A stretch of DNA of 64,000 bases, taken from assembly GCF_048268525.1 (NCBI RefSeq), contig NZ_JBLWVH010000011.1, positions 27,591 to 91,590 on the forward strand, given 5' to 3'. Of this stretch, positions 7,896 to 17,551 are shown piece after piece. The translations under genes were made by a program, and so were the position numbers. Each line of letters opens with the position of its first letter. The first letter of the stretch is position 1. Under the pieces are notes generated by a model. That model did not search any database. It was not told the DNA's origin and saw nothing but the letters and a program-made list of their open reading frames with translations. This DNA comes from Maricaulis sp048268525. GTDB taxonomy: Bacteria > Pseudomonadota > Alphaproteobacteria > Caulobacterales > Maricaulaceae.

Positions 7896-8959
7896 CAGTC
7901 CTCATCCCCGTAAATTGCGACCACCGGCTCACCGCCTTCGCTCAAGCGCGCCCGGTACATGCCGGGCGTATTGAAACTCCAGGCAATTTCGCCACTGGGC
8001 GTGAGCGCGACGATGCCGCCATCGCCGCCCATCGCCGTCAGCTCGTCGCCGATGACCTGATCGCTCGCCGCCTGCAGATCGAGCCCCTGGAACTCCACGA
8101 GGGCGCAGATCCGGCTGGCGACGGTCAGGCGGATGAAATATTCGCCCGTTCCCGTGGCTGAAACACCGCAACTGGCATTGTTGGCATAGGTCCCGGCGCC
8201 GATGATCGGACTGTCGCCGACCCGGCCCCAACGCTTGGCAGTCGTTCCGCCGGTCGAGGTGCCGGCGGCAATGTTACCGGCGCGGTCCAGTGCGACCACG
8301 CCGACCGTCCCGAAGCGGTGCTCGCGGGCGTCACGATCAAGCTCGCCATGATCAACCCCGACCGGTGCCGGCGCGCCCTCGGGACGGGGCGGAATTGGCA
8401 GCCCCTGGCTACCCAGCGAGCGCTCCATTGCGGCCCAGCGACGCTCGGTAAAGAAGAAGGCCGGCGGCACGATTTCCAGATCCTGCTCACGGGCAAAGGT
8501 CTCGGCCCCCTCGCCCTGCAACATGACATGGCGGGAATTGTCCATCACCGCCCGGGCCAGAGAGATCGGGTGGCGAACCTGCGTCACGCCGGCGACCGCG
8601 CCGGCCTCCAGGGTCGCACCATCCATGATCGAGGCGTCCAGCTCATTGCGACCGGCGGCGGTGAACACGGCGCCGCGCCCTGAATTGAACAGAGGGTCGT
8701 CCTCCATGCCGTGGATGACCGCCTCGATTGCGTCAAGCGAACTTCCACCGGACTCCAGCACCGCTTCACCGCGAACGAGTGCAGCATTCATCGCATCGCG
8801 ATACTCGGCCTCACGCTCCGGCGTCATGGCGCCACGCTGGATGACGCCGGCACCGCCGTGAATGACCAGGGCCCAGCGGCCCTCCGATTGCGCCTGGCTG
8901 GCTGCGGTTGCAAGCAAGGCACCGGCTGCCGTGACGGCCGTCATCATGAAACGAAGCAT
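7895..8959 (-). CDS. Isoaspartyl peptidase / L-asparaginase (Ntn-hydrolase, T2 family), exported
   Basis: The 354-residue protein is a self-cleaving Thr-nucleophile hydrolase that removes isoaspartyl residues from dipeptides and/or hydrolyses asparagine. The processing site is Gly217-Thr218 in 'HRFGTVGVVALD', and Thr218 becomes the nucleophile of the beta chain. 'WALVIHGGAGVI' (about 29-40) and 'STGGTTAKRWGRVGDSPIIGAG' are family signatures. A signal peptide (residues 1-23, cut near ASQAQS) directs it to the periplasm. The start at 8959 was chosen for the signal peptide and the GGGGAGATTTTCAC leader; a frame open to 9163 is not supported. It is co-transcribed with the 2OG oxygenase gene. Together they may handle damaged or scavenged peptides, which is an inference. 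Confidence 0.94.
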   Translation of the reverse strand: MLRFMMTAVTAAGALLATAASQAQSEGRWALVIHGGAGVIQRGAMTPEREAEYRDAMNAALVRGEAVLESGGSSLDAIEAVIHGMEDDPLFNSGRGAVFTAAGRNELDASIMDGATLEAGAVAGVTQVRHPISLARAVMDNSRHVMLQGEGAETFAREQDLEIVPPAFFFTERRWAAMERSLGSQGLPIPPRPEGAPAPVGVDHGELDRDAREHRFGTVGVVALDRAGNIAAGTSTGGTTAKRWGRVGDSPIIGAGTYANNASCGVSATGTGEYFIRLTVASRICALVEFQGLDLQAASDQVIGDELTAMGGDGGIVALTPSGEIAWSFNTPGMYRARLSEGGEPVVAIYGDED

Positions 8960-9021
8960 GTGAAAATCTCCCCGTGATCCACTCACAGGTTCCCGCGACC
9001 GTGCCGGTCTGGCAAGACGTC

Positions 9022-9543
9022 TCAGGCGGAATTGACACACAGCGGACGCAGCCCGACCAGGCTGGCCTGTCCGGGGCCGACCGCGGCCCGGTCGAAATAG
9101 AGCTGGACACCCTGGACCGTCCAACCGCGCTGGCACCAGACGGTCCGGTACTCGGTGACGCAATCCCCGGCTTCCGCCGTCGCCGCCTCATCGGCAAATG
9201 TGTAAAGGCGTACGGCTCCGACCCGCTCATCATCGGTGAAGCAGGCAGCCACGCCATTGACCCGCTCGCCGGCCCTCAGGGTCGCGGTTCCGGCGCCGGC
9301 CAGTTGACGGCGGGTCATGCGGCGGGTGCAGAACTGGGCTGTACGCGGGGATGCGCCGCGGAAAAAGGCGCGGACCTGGCAGGGCCGGTCACGGCGCACC
9401 GCAATCTGCAGCCCGTAGAAATCATGGCCCGTTTCGGCGATCAGACTGGTGTGGAAATCGGTGGTCTGGCCGACCACCATCTCCTCACCTTCGCCGATCG
9501 CACCGAACGACACCAGCATCGCCACGACAAAGGTCGTCAACAT
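9022..9543 (-). CDS. Hypothetical secreted cysteine-rich protein
   Basis: I do not recognise a family for this 173-residue protein. The N-terminus (MLTTFVVAMLVSFGAIGEGE) looks like a short signal peptide or membrane anchor. The mature part has six cysteines in regular spacing ('RPCQVRAFF', 'QFCTRRM', 'AACFTDD', 'GDCVTEY', 'VWCQRGW', 'PLCVNSA'), which suggests three disulfides in the periplasm. A strong ribosome-binding site (AGGAGG) lies 9 bases before the ATG. It sits between the asparaginase gene and pbpC on the same strand with gaps of 62 and 91 bp, so it may be its own transcription unit. The gene seems real from codon use and the ribosome-binding site. Confidence 0.72.
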   Translation of the reverse strand: MLTTFVVAMLVSFGAIGEGEEMVVGQTTDFHTSLIAETGHDFYGLQIAVRRDRPCQVRAFFRGASPRTAQFCTRRMTRRQLAGAGTATLRAGERVNGVAACFTDDERVGAVRLYTFADEAATAEAGDCVTEYRTVWCQRGWTVQGVQLYFDRAAVGPGQASLVGLRPLCVNSA

Positions 9544-9634
9544 GGGTTCATCGCCTCCTGATGATGCAGACTAGGCAATCAGGACCGCTTTGTCCGCACA
9601 CTCATCAATCACAAGCGCGTGCGCTGGAGGGCGA

Positions 9635-11695
9635 TCATTCGGCACGAACTGCGCTGCCCCGGACCCGCACCGACGCGCTGGCTTCGCGCCCGGTCTCGTC
9701 GATCGCGCTGACCGAGTAGAAACCCGGCCCGGTTGGCGTCCACAACGCTTCGCCCAGCGCATTCTGTGGAACGCGTTGCCCATCCGCGTACCAGCGAAGC
9801 GGTCCCGCCGCCTGGGCCGAAAGAATGAAGCCGCGCCCGGCCCGATCGGACCAGATCTCTGCGCCATCCGGCGGAAACAGGATGTGAGGCGCCGGATCCT
9901 GTTGGAAGGCCGTCAGCGTTTCGGGCAGCGCGTCCGGCAGAGCCTCGGGCGGCGCTTCACCGGTCGCGTCACCAGGCTCGACCTGGCTGACACCGTCAGC
10001 GATGCGGAACAGCAGCGGCAGGGCCGCTTCCCGCCCGGTCATGCCGTCGCGCGGGGCGCCGTCAGCGCGGCCGGACCAGACGACAATCGTGTAGCGGCCG
10101 ACAATGCCTGCGGCCCAGGCGTCACGAAAACCGTAGGACGTCCCCGTCTTGAACGCGATATCGGGCGCATCCCGTGCCAACAGCGCCGGGACCCGGCCAC
10201 CGGGATGTGGCGCCCGGCGCAATACCGCCATGATCTCATCCGCCGACTCCCCTGACATCAGCCGGAAACCGCCGGGCCGGGGCCCGGAGGCCAGCTCATC
10301 CTCATACCAGACAAGCGGGCGTGCCTCGCCACCATCACCCAGCGCGGCGTAGAGGACACCGACCTGGCGCAAGGTCAGTCCCGCGCCGCCCAGCGCCACG
10401 GCCAGACCGCTGTCCTGCCCGGCCTGGCGCGGTCGCAAGGGGCGCGCTCCGGCAAAGCCGAGCGCGGCGTTGAACCGCCGCGCGCCGACGCCATCCAGCG
10501 TCGTCACGGCGGGAATGTTGAGCGAATGCTGAAGCGCTTCGGCGATCGTCACGTCGCCCCGAAACCGGCGGTCGAAATTGTCGGGCTGGTAGCCGGAATA
10601 GCGACGCGGCAGGTCGGCGATCCGCGTCCCGGGCGCAGCCAGCCCATCGTCAAATGCCATGCCGTAAATGAAGGGTTTGAGCGTCGAACCGGGTGAGCGC
10701 GGCCGGTCGGTCAAATCGATCCAGCCACCCGGCCGCGACCGGCTGGCCGATCCGGCCATGGCCCGCACGGCACGGCTCTGCGTGTCGATCACCATCGCCG
10801 CAAACTGCACGTCTTCACCGGTCTCCGGCAATTCCGTCGCGAGACGCTCTTGCAGCATTCGCTGCAGGGCGCCGTCCAGCGTGCTCACATGATCGTACTG
10901 GTCCGGCCGAGCCCGGCGCAATTCCTCTGCCGCATGCCAGGCATCGGACGGGAAGGCACGTCGCTGCGGCGCCGGATCACCCAGCGCATCGGCGGCCGAG
11001 GTGTCGCGGGCCAGCCCGACGGTCGCCAGACGGTCCAGTACACGGCTGCGGGCCAGCACCGCCTGCCCGGGCCGCCGGTCCGGACGCCGGGCCTCGGGCG
11101 ATTGGGGCAGCGCAATCAGCATGGCGATCTGGTCGATGGTGAGATCATCCGGCTCGCGCCCGAAATAGGCCCAGCTGGCCGCCCGCACCCCCTCCAGATT
11201 GCCGCCATAGGGCGCCAGCGTGAGATAGTGTTCGAGTATTTCACGCTTGGTCAGGCGCAGCTCCAGCTGGATAGCGCGCGCCATCTGGATCAGCTTGGCG
11301 CCGAAGGTCCGTTCGCGCGGCTCGATCAGCCGGGCCAGCTGCATGGTGATGGTCGATCCGCCCGAGACGATCCGCCCGGCAGCCAGGCTGTCACGTGAAG
11401 CGCGGACCAGGGCCGGCAGGTCGACACCCCAGTGCCGGAAGAAGCGCTCGTCCTCGTAAGCCAGCAGGGCCGTCACAAAATCCGGATCGAGCGTGTCGAT
11501 ATTGGCGGGCAAACGCCAGCGGCCATCCTCGACCGGAAAGGCCCGCAACACCCCGCCATCGCGATCCCGGACCACAGCCGACACCGCCCCGACTTCCGGC
11601 AGGGGCGGCGGCAGCATGCGTTCGAGGCCGAGCAGTCCGACAAAGCCCGACAGCGTCACCAGAATGACCCAGTATGCCCGCCCCAGTCCGAACAT
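9635..11695 (-). CDS. pbpC: Penicillin-binding protein 1C
   Basis: The 686-residue bifunctional peptidoglycan synthase has one N-terminal membrane anchor (residues ~7-25). The glycosyltransferase domain (GT51) follows, with the catalytic Glu81 in 'AYEDERFFRHWG' and 'SGGSTITMQLAR' at 111-122. The transpeptidase domain has the SxxK motif at S337-K340 ('SPGSTLKPF') and a KTGTS box ('FKTGTSYG'). The C-terminal PBP1C-specific beta domain (~600-686) is present. PBP1C is usually paired with an alpha-2-macroglobulin, as here: the yfhM-type gene ends 2 bp upstream of its start, so the two form one operon. In E. coli PBP1C has no essential role and is thought to act in murein repair. Confidence 0.96.
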   Translation of the reverse strand: MFGLGRAYWVILVTLSGFVGLLGLERMLPPPLPEVGAVSAVVRDRDGGVLRAFPVEDGRWRLPANIDTLDPDFVTALLAYEDERFFRHWGVDLPALVRASRDSLAAGRIVSGGSTITMQLARLIEPRERTFGAKLIQMARAIQLELRLTKREILEHYLTLAPYGGNLEGVRAASWAYFGREPDDLTIDQIAMLIALPQSPEARRPDRRPGQAVLARSRVLDRLATVGLARDTSAADALGDPAPQRRAFPSDAWHAAEELRRARPDQYDHVSTLDGALQRMLQERLATELPETGEDVQFAAMVIDTQSRAVRAMAGSASRSRPGGWIDLTDRPRSPGSTLKPFIYGMAFDDGLAAPGTRIADLPRRYSGYQPDNFDRRFRGDVTIAEALQHSLNIPAVTTLDGVGARRFNAALGFAGARPLRPRQAGQDSGLAVALGGAGLTLRQVGVLYAALGDGGEARPLVWYEDELASGPRPGGFRLMSGESADEIMAVLRRAPHPGGRVPALLARDAPDIAFKTGTSYGFRDAWAAGIVGRYTIVVWSGRADGAPRDGMTGREAALPLLFRIADGVSQVEPGDATGEAPPEALPDALPETLTAFQQDPAPHILFPPDGAEIWSDRAGRGFILSAQAAGPLRWYADGQRVPQNALGEALWTPTGPGFYSVSAIDETGREASASVRVRGSAVRAE

Positions 11696-11697
11696 GA

Positions 11698-14600
11698 TCA
11701 GTCGCGCGGCGCGATCACGATGCGGCGGGTTGCCGACCGGGCATAGACATCACTGCGATACATGTCTTCGACCACGGCTCCGGGAAGCGTGTACTCACCC
11801 GGCGTCACAGCGCGGACGATATAGGCCAGCCGGCGCGGCCGGCGCTGGGTCAGGTCCAATGCTGCGGCATAGCGGTCATCCCGCGTTTCGCTCATCGACG
11901 GCGAGACGATCTGGCCGAGCCAGGCATAGGCCCCGCGCGGCGCGCCCTCGGCCGGACTGATCTCGGTCTCGATCTCGAAACCCGGCGGCAGAAGGTCGGT
12001 CAGTATGGCCGGAATCAGACGCTGCTCGTGCGGTGACACGGTAATGTCGATAACAAGCCGATCTCCCTGAACAAGGCTCTCCAGATCGACAGCCCGGCCA
12101 TCAAGACCGAGCACACGTTTTTGCACGGACAGGCCTTCGGCGGCGACGTCCGGTGCCTGGCGGGTTTCACCATGGGCCAGCTGTGTCACCCAGACAGGCC
12201 CGTCGCCCGCGGCCGTGAAGGTCAGCGCGCTATCCAGCATGTACGGCTGCACGGTGAAGACGGGACGTTCGTTGCTCGCCGGAGCAAAAGGCCCCTCGAT
12301 CACGACACTATCCGCACCGCCCGACAGGCCTTGGGCTGCCATCAACAGGAAGGCTTTCTCCTGGGTGGTCAGACGGGCGGGTTCGGGCAGATCGGTCACG
12401 ACCTGTTCGGCCAGGCGTGCGACACGCTCGGCATCGCCGGCCTCGGCGGCATAGGCGACGACACCGGCCAGGTCGCGGCGGGCGGACTGATACCAATCGC
12501 CCGGATTTTCATAGCCGATCAGCGCCTCGGCGGCGTCAAAGGCACTGAGCGACCGGGCCCGGTCACCGATCAGGTGAAGCGCCGCGCCGAGTTGCGCCAG
12601 GGCCAGCGGGCTGTCGATCTCGCCGAGACGTTCGTCATGCATGTAGCGAAGGCGCGAGCGGTCAACACGGCCGGCCCGGGCCAGCACGTAAAGCGCATAG
12701 GCCGCACTCCGGTCGGACAGGCGCTCGGCCGTGTCGGTCTGGCCGCGCCAGGAATAGATGGTGGTGGTGTAACCGCTGACCCGCCAGGTCTCCTGCGCGG
12801 CGACATGTTCCAGCACCGCATAGGCCCGGTCCAGAGCCGCCTGCGGCACGGTGTAACCGGCCGCCTTGGCCCGTTCGAGGAAGTCGACGGCATAGGCGCC
12901 GATCCACGGACGGCTGCCGCGGTCGCCGATCCGCCACAGGCCGATCGTGCCGTCATTGGCCTGACGGTTGAGCAGGGTCGAGATGGCGTCCTGGATAATC
13001 ACCCGCGTGTCATCCACACCGTCAATTCCGGCCGCCTGTGCCAGCGGGTCCGCCATCAGGAGCGGCATGGCGCGACTGGTGATCTGTTCGGTACAGCCAT
13101 AGGGATAGCGCGACAGGGAGCGCAGGAGCGCGTCCTCGTCCAATGGTGTTGGCGAGAAGCTCAGCGTGACGTCAGACCCGCCCGGCAGATAGGCCGCCAG
13201 CGCATCAGAGCCCAGCGTCCAGCTTTCACCCGGCAACATTCGGCCACGCGTCACTGTGGAGGATGGCAGCCAGGCCGAGCGGACCTCGATCGGATAACTG
13301 CGAGACACGGCGAAATCAGCCGGTCCGGCAACATCAAGCGCCACGGAGCCCAGGCCGGCATCGGCGCCCTCAAGCGCGTAGCGACGGTCAGCGCGCTGGC
13401 CCTGGTCCAGCGGGATGGTGTCCGATGCGGTACCGGTCACGGCACCATCGGCTGTCATGGTGGTCAGATAGTCACCGGGAGCGCCGTCGACATTGTCGAT
13501 GGTCAGCGTCGCCGTCGACACATCACCCGGTGCCAGGAAGCGCGGCAGGATGAGTTCGGCGGGCACATCATCACGCACCGTCAGTGGTTGGGAGAGACCG
13601 CCCACCCCGCTCTCGCTCCAGGCCACAGCCATCAGGCGCAGCTCGCCATTGAAGTCGGGAATTTCCAGCGCGACAGTCGCCCGGCCATCGCGGCCGACCG
13701 AGACCGGTCCGCTGAACAGCGCCACCGTGCGGGTCGGCACCACGGTAAGACCGGCACCGCCGATCTGGTCGCCACCGGAGCGCACCGCCGCGGCAGCGCC
13801 CTGGTTGGGATCGAGCAGCCGACCGTAATCGTCATACAAATCAACATCGAGCGAGGACTGGCCGAAGAACCAGCTGACCGGATCAGGTGAGGCAAAGCGG
13901 GTCAGGGCCAGAATGCCCTCATCCACCGCTGCGACGGTCAGCCAGGCGCCCTCGCGCACCGGCCCGTCCATAGTCACGCCCAGTTCCAGCGTCTGGCGCG
14001 GGTGGACACGATCGGGCGCATCCAGTGTCACTTCGAATGTCCGACTGCCCATATCGACAGGCAGATAGGCGACGCCAACCGCCCGTCGCGGCGCCGGCTG
14101 GTCAACCGGATGGCGCGGTGTAAACAGGGAGACCATGGCGTAGGCGCCCGCGCCCCATTCCTCGGTGACGCGGAAGGACAACTCGGCACCGCTTTCCGGA
14201 ATGGTCACCGAACGTGTCTCGATCACATGATCACTGGCGATGACGATTTCTGCCTCGCCGGCATAGGGCGGCAGCAGGCTGAGCGTGACCTCGCCACCGA
14301 CCGGGGTCGGCGTGTCCGGTGTCGACAGGGCGACACGATCTGGCGCTTCGCTGCCGGCTTCTGCCGTCGCACCCCAGCCGACCCAGAAATCGGTCGAGGC
14401 TGTCTGGCCACTGGTGGCCTCGGTGACGACAAGACGGTAGCTGCCCCAGTCCAGGGCCCGGATGTCGACGGAAGTCGGCCCGTCGGCGACGCTGTTCACC
14501 ACGCCCTGTTCGACCAGCACGATATTGCGCGTCCGGCGCCACTGCCAGCGGCCGGATCCGACGCGGTACCAATCGTATTCCCAGTCCACGCGCACCAATT

Positions 14601-16563
14601 GCCATTCCAGCGGTGTGGCGACGAGGTCACCAACCGGATCCAGGGCCACGACATCAATCGCGGTTTCGCGATTGCGCTGGGCGCGCCCGTCAAATTGCGG
14701 ACGCAGGCCGGGAGAGAGATCGGCTGGGCGAGAGGGAATGCGCAGAGCGTCCGAGACCGGCCGGCCACCCGGTCCGATGGCCGAAAACACAGCCCGCACA
14801 CGCAAGGGCTGGGTGGCATCACGGCCGGCCTCGCCCAGATCTATTGACTGAACCGCGCGACCGGCACCGTCGGCCACCGTGTCGGCCAGATCACGGGTAA
14901 ACTCGCGGAAAGGCTCATCGCTGCGACCGAAACGGAAGTCGGCAAATTCGGAGAACGGCGCCGGATCAACCTCGACACGGACCCGTCCCTCGACCACCAG
15001 ACCTGCGCCCGGCGCACCATAGAGGAAGCGAACATTGGCTTCGATATCGCGGACTTCGCCGGCACCGATCGCCGTCGTGTCATCGCCGGACAAGGTCAGA
15101 CCGACGCGTTGCGGCACGAAGTCCTCGACCGAGAAGCGGACCTGTCCGACACGGCCATAGCCGTCCATCTCGGCGACAATCCGCCATTCGCCACGTGCGG
15201 CGGTGCGCGGGACATCCCAGGCCCAGCTGACACCGCCCGCATCCGGAGCGGCGGGGAAACGGACATTGGCCGCCTCGATACCGTTGGGACCATAGACGGT
15301 GAGATCGACGGGGCGGTCAGTGACGGCGAATGCCTCGGCATCGCGCAACAGGGCAGACACATGGACCGTCTCACCGGGACGATAGATGCCGCGGTCGAGA
15401 TAAACAAAGCCATCGGCTCCGTCCGGGCGCTGCCGCCCCGACGTGTCCAGTCCCGACAGATCGACCGGATTGCGCTGGAAATCGAGCACGGCGAAATCAT
15501 TGTCGGGGCCATAGGCGGTCAGCAGGCGCGGCGCCATGGCGCCCTCGCCGCGTGTCAACGGCCCCTCAAAGCGCGCCCGGCCGCTGGCATCGGTGGTCAC
15601 CCCGGCCAGGACCTCGTTGGAGCGGGCAATCAGCTCGACCCGCACACCGGAGACCGGCTGGGCGGTCTGTAGCGAGCGGACCACGAAATCGACGCCGTCA
15701 TTGCCGCGATAGGCGGTCAGGGCCAGATCGGTGATCACCAGCCAACGATTGGCGCGGGCCGGCGTGCGGTAGTCGTCATCGGCCTCGGCGGCGTCAACCA
15801 CGGTGATGTGATAGGCCCCCGGTGTCAGCGTACCGATGGCTTCGGCGACCGGGAAAACGGTCGTCACCGGCGTGTTCAGCAGACCTTCCGTGTCCATCTC
15901 ACCGCGCCAGATGACCTCGCCGACCGCGTCAGGATTTTCCTCTTCGCCGGACCAGTAATAATCGCCGGAGGCAATGTTGGCGCCCGAGGTGATGGAGCGG
16001 AAAGCAAGGGCCCGGTCATTGATGCGGCGAAGGGTGACCGCGACGCTGTCGACATTGACGGTTTCGATGGCCAGACCGTCAGCGTCGAGGCGCGGCAGGA
16101 TGACCCCGTCGCCGGCAATGCCGACATAGGCGGGCCGGTCGCCGAAATCGACCTCGACGGTCTCATCGACCAGCAGGCCATCGCCATTGGCCGCGGGGAA
16201 GCCGGCACGCAGGGTCAGTGACTGCCCTTCGCCAAAACCGAGACCGCCAACGCACAAACTCTGCCCGCTGGCATCCAGGGCGATGGGGCGTTCAGGTGTG
16301 ACGGCGACGTAGGAGGCGTAGTCGGCTTGGGGATCGAGCGGGTGGGTAAAGCCCAGGCACAGACGGGGCGCGTCATCTTCGACATCGATGGAATAGCGCA
16401 GGAAGGCGAACTGGCTGGGCGTGGCCTCTTCGGCGCGCGGCGCGCTGGCTTCTCGGGTCTCCAATTGCGGACCGCTTGCCGTTTCCTCGGAGCCGCCCGA
16501 ACACGCTGCCAATGTCAGGGCCAAAGCCCCGGCCAACCAGACTGCATATCGCGTCGCCATCAT
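11698..16563 (-). CDS. Alpha-2-macroglobulin family lipoprotein (YfhM/ECAM-like)
   Basis: The 1,621-residue protein is a bacterial alpha-2-macroglobulin, a periplasmic protease trap tethered to the membrane. The lipobox 'ALTLAACSGG' puts the lipidated Cys near residue 21. Successive MG domains fill residues ~60-900, with the bait region and A2M core following. The thioester motif GCTEQ is intact, with Cys at about residue 1157. This means it can bind attacking proteases covalently, unlike the thioester-lacking YfaS type. The TED helical barrel and receptor-like C-terminus follow. It is the first gene of an operon with pbpC, the standard pairing for repairing murein after protease or host damage. 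Two ATGs are adjacent; the second (16560) has the better distance to GGGGAGAGG. Confidence 0.95.
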   Translation of the reverse strand: MMATRYAVWLAGALALTLAACSGGSEETASGPQLETREASAPRAEEATPSQFAFLRYSIDVEDDAPRLCLGFTHPLDPQADYASYVAVTPERPIALDASGQSLCVGGLGFGEGQSLTLRAGFPAANGDGLLVDETVEVDFGDRPAYVGIAGDGVILPRLDADGLAIETVNVDSVAVTLRRINDRALAFRSITSGANIASGDYYWSGEEENPDAVGEVIWRGEMDTEGLLNTPVTTVFPVAEAIGTLTPGAYHITVVDAAEADDDYRTPARANRWLVITDLALTAYRGNDGVDFVVRSLQTAQPVSGVRVELIARSNEVLAGVTTDASGRARFEGPLTRGEGAMAPRLLTAYGPDNDFAVLDFQRNPVDLSGLDTSGRQRPDGADGFVYLDRGIYRPGETVHVSALLRDAEAFAVTDRPVDLTVYGPNGIEAANVRFPAAPDAGGVSWAWDVPRTAARGEWRIVAEMDGYGRVGQVRFSVEDFVPQRVGLTLSGDDTTAIGAGEVRDIEANVRFLYGAPGAGLVVEGRVRVEVDPAPFSEFADFRFGRSDEPFREFTRDLADTVADGAGRAVQSIDLGEAGRDATQPLRVRAVFSAIGPGGRPVSDALRIPSRPADLSPGLRPQFDGRAQRNRETAIDVVALDPVGDLVATPLEWQLVRVDWEYDWYRVGSGRWQWRRTRNIVLVEQGVVNSVADGPTSVDIRALDWGSYRLVVTEATSGQTASTDFWVGWGATAEAGSEAPDRVALSTPDTPTPVGGEVTLSLLPPYAGEAEIVIASDHVIETRSVTIPESGAELSFRVTEEWGAGAYAMVSLFTPRHPVDQPAPRRAVGVAYLPVDMGSRTFEVTLDAPDRVHPRQTLELGVTMDGPVREGAWLTVAAVDEGILALTRFASPDPVSWFFGQSSLDVDLYDDYGRLLDPNQGAAAAVRSGGDQIGGAGLTVVPTRTVALFSGPVSVGRDGRATVALEIPDFNGELRLMAVAWSESGVGGLSQPLTVRDDVPAELILPRFLAPGDVSTATLTIDNVDGAPGDYLTTMTADGAVTGTASDTIPLDQGQRADRRYALEGADAGLGSVALDVAGPADFAVSRSYPIEVRSAWLPSSTVTRGRMLPGESWTLGSDALAAYLPGGSDVTLSFSPTPLDEDALLRSLSRYPYGCTEQITSRAMPLLMADPLAQAAGIDGVDDTRVIIQDAISTLLNRQANDGTIGLWRIGDRGSRPWIGAYAVDFLERAKAAGYTVPQAALDRAYAVLEHVAAQETWRVSGYTTTIYSWRGQTDTAERLSDRSAAYALYVLARAGRVDRSRLRYMHDERLGEIDSPLALAQLGAALHLIGDRARSLSAFDAAEALIGYENPGDWYQSARRDLAGVVAYAAEAGDAERVARLAEQVVTDLPEPARLTTQEKAFLLMAAQGLSGGADSVVIEGPFAPASNERPVFTVQPYMLDSALTFTAAGDGPVWVTQLAHGETRQAPDVAAEGLSVQKRVLGLDGRAVDLESLVQGDRLVIDITVSPHEQRLIPAILTDLLPPGFEIETEISPAEGAPRGAYAWLGQIVSPSMSETRDDRYAAALDLTQRRPRRLAYIVRAVTPGEYTLPGAVVEDMYRSDVYARSATRRIVIAPRD

Positions 16564-16691
16564 GCCTCTCCCCTGAATGAAGCGACCGGGACCTTAGGAC
16601 ATGCCGTTGCGAAACGCACCCACAAACAGTCTGAAACTTTTGTGTTTTCGCGACCGCGCCGCTCGCCTGGCGGTGCGACGGGCCGAGCCGG

Positions 16692-17402
16692 TCAGTCGAG
16701 CGGGATTCCACAAAGCGCTGCCAGGGCGCGCCAGGGAATAGCCGCCGAAGCGAAGCCGACGAGGATGATGACCGAACCGACCCAGTATCGTGTGCCGGGC
16801 CGTCGGGCGAGCGCGAGGAATTGGGTCAGACCCAGAGCTGCCGCCGTCACCGCCGGCAGCGTCCCCAATCCGAAGCCCAGCATGATCATCCCCCCGGAAA
16901 CGGCACTGCCAGACAACAGCGCGTACAGCAGCGCCGCGTAAACCATACCGCAGGGCAACAGCCCCCAAACCAGACCCGCCAGGACCGGGCTGGCGGACCG
17001 GAAGGCTCCGCCCAGGCGCGCGCCGAGAAAACGGGTCACCCCTTGGCCGAGCCGGTCCAATCCCGAGAGTGCGGGCGCCCAACCCATGACCGACAGTCCG
17101 ATATAAACAAGCACCAACGCCCCGGCCCACCGCATGACATGGTGGGCTTCAGCGCGGTCAAAGCCGAAATAGATACCGGATCCGATCGCCGCCAGGACTG
17201 CGCCGGCGAGTGTGTAGGCGATGACCCGGCCCAGTTGGGCCAGCAGCAAGGTGCGGACCCGGTCACCGCGAGTCCCGTTCGGCGTCAGCGACAGGGTCAG
17301 GCTGGAGGCGATGCCGCCACACATGCCCACACAGTGCAGGCTTGAGGCCAGGCCCGCCAGAAATCCGCCCGCCATGCTGATCTCACCAAGCATCGCCACC
17401 AC
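16692..17402 (-). CDS. SafE/DsbD-like membrane protein (sulfite exporter TauE/SafE family)
   Basis: The 236-residue polytopic membrane protein has about six helices. Conserved cysteines occur in the first helix region ('SSLHCVGMCGG') and in the middle ('WGLLPCGMVYAALL'). This is the DsbD_2/SafE-type family often placed with ccoI/ccoS genes and implicated in copper handling or thiol relay for cbb3 oxidase assembly; that role is inferred from context. Here it lies one gene past ccoS, with the DUF2189 gene inserted in the opposite direction. It therefore cannot share a transcript with ccoNOQPGHIS. The start could also be the ATG at 17393 or 17375. Confidence 0.86.
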   Translation of the reverse strand: MVAMLGEISMAGGFLAGLASSLHCVGMCGGIASSLTLSLTPNGTRGDRVRTLLLAQLGRVIAYTLAGAVLAAIGSGIYFGFDRAEAHHVMRWAGALVLVYIGLSVMGWAPALSGLDRLGQGVTRFLGARLGGAFRSASPVLAGLVWGLLPCGMVYAALLYALLSGSAVSGGMIMLGFGLGTLPAVTAAALGLTQFLALARRPGTRYWVGSVIILVGFASAAIPWRALAALCGIPLD

Positions 17403-17551
17403 TACCCGTTTGCGCCCGCCAGGGACCGCTCTGTCCTGTCGGATCCCGCCCTCGACAAAGCGATGGCAGCGTCAAAGCCCCAAAAAAAGTATGGCATATT
17501 GCCGCGACGTCCGATTGCGCTTAGTGATTAGTCATCAAGGGGGAGCTCAAG

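Noticed and set aside
9022..9543. Lectin or protease-inhibitor identity for the six-cysteine secreted protein
   Set aside because: Cysteine spacing alone does not match a family that I can name.
12121..13890. 589-codon open frame opposite the alpha-2-macroglobulin gene
   Set aside because: Composition is His/Gln/Arg-rich with no domain, and the minus-strand gene is certain.
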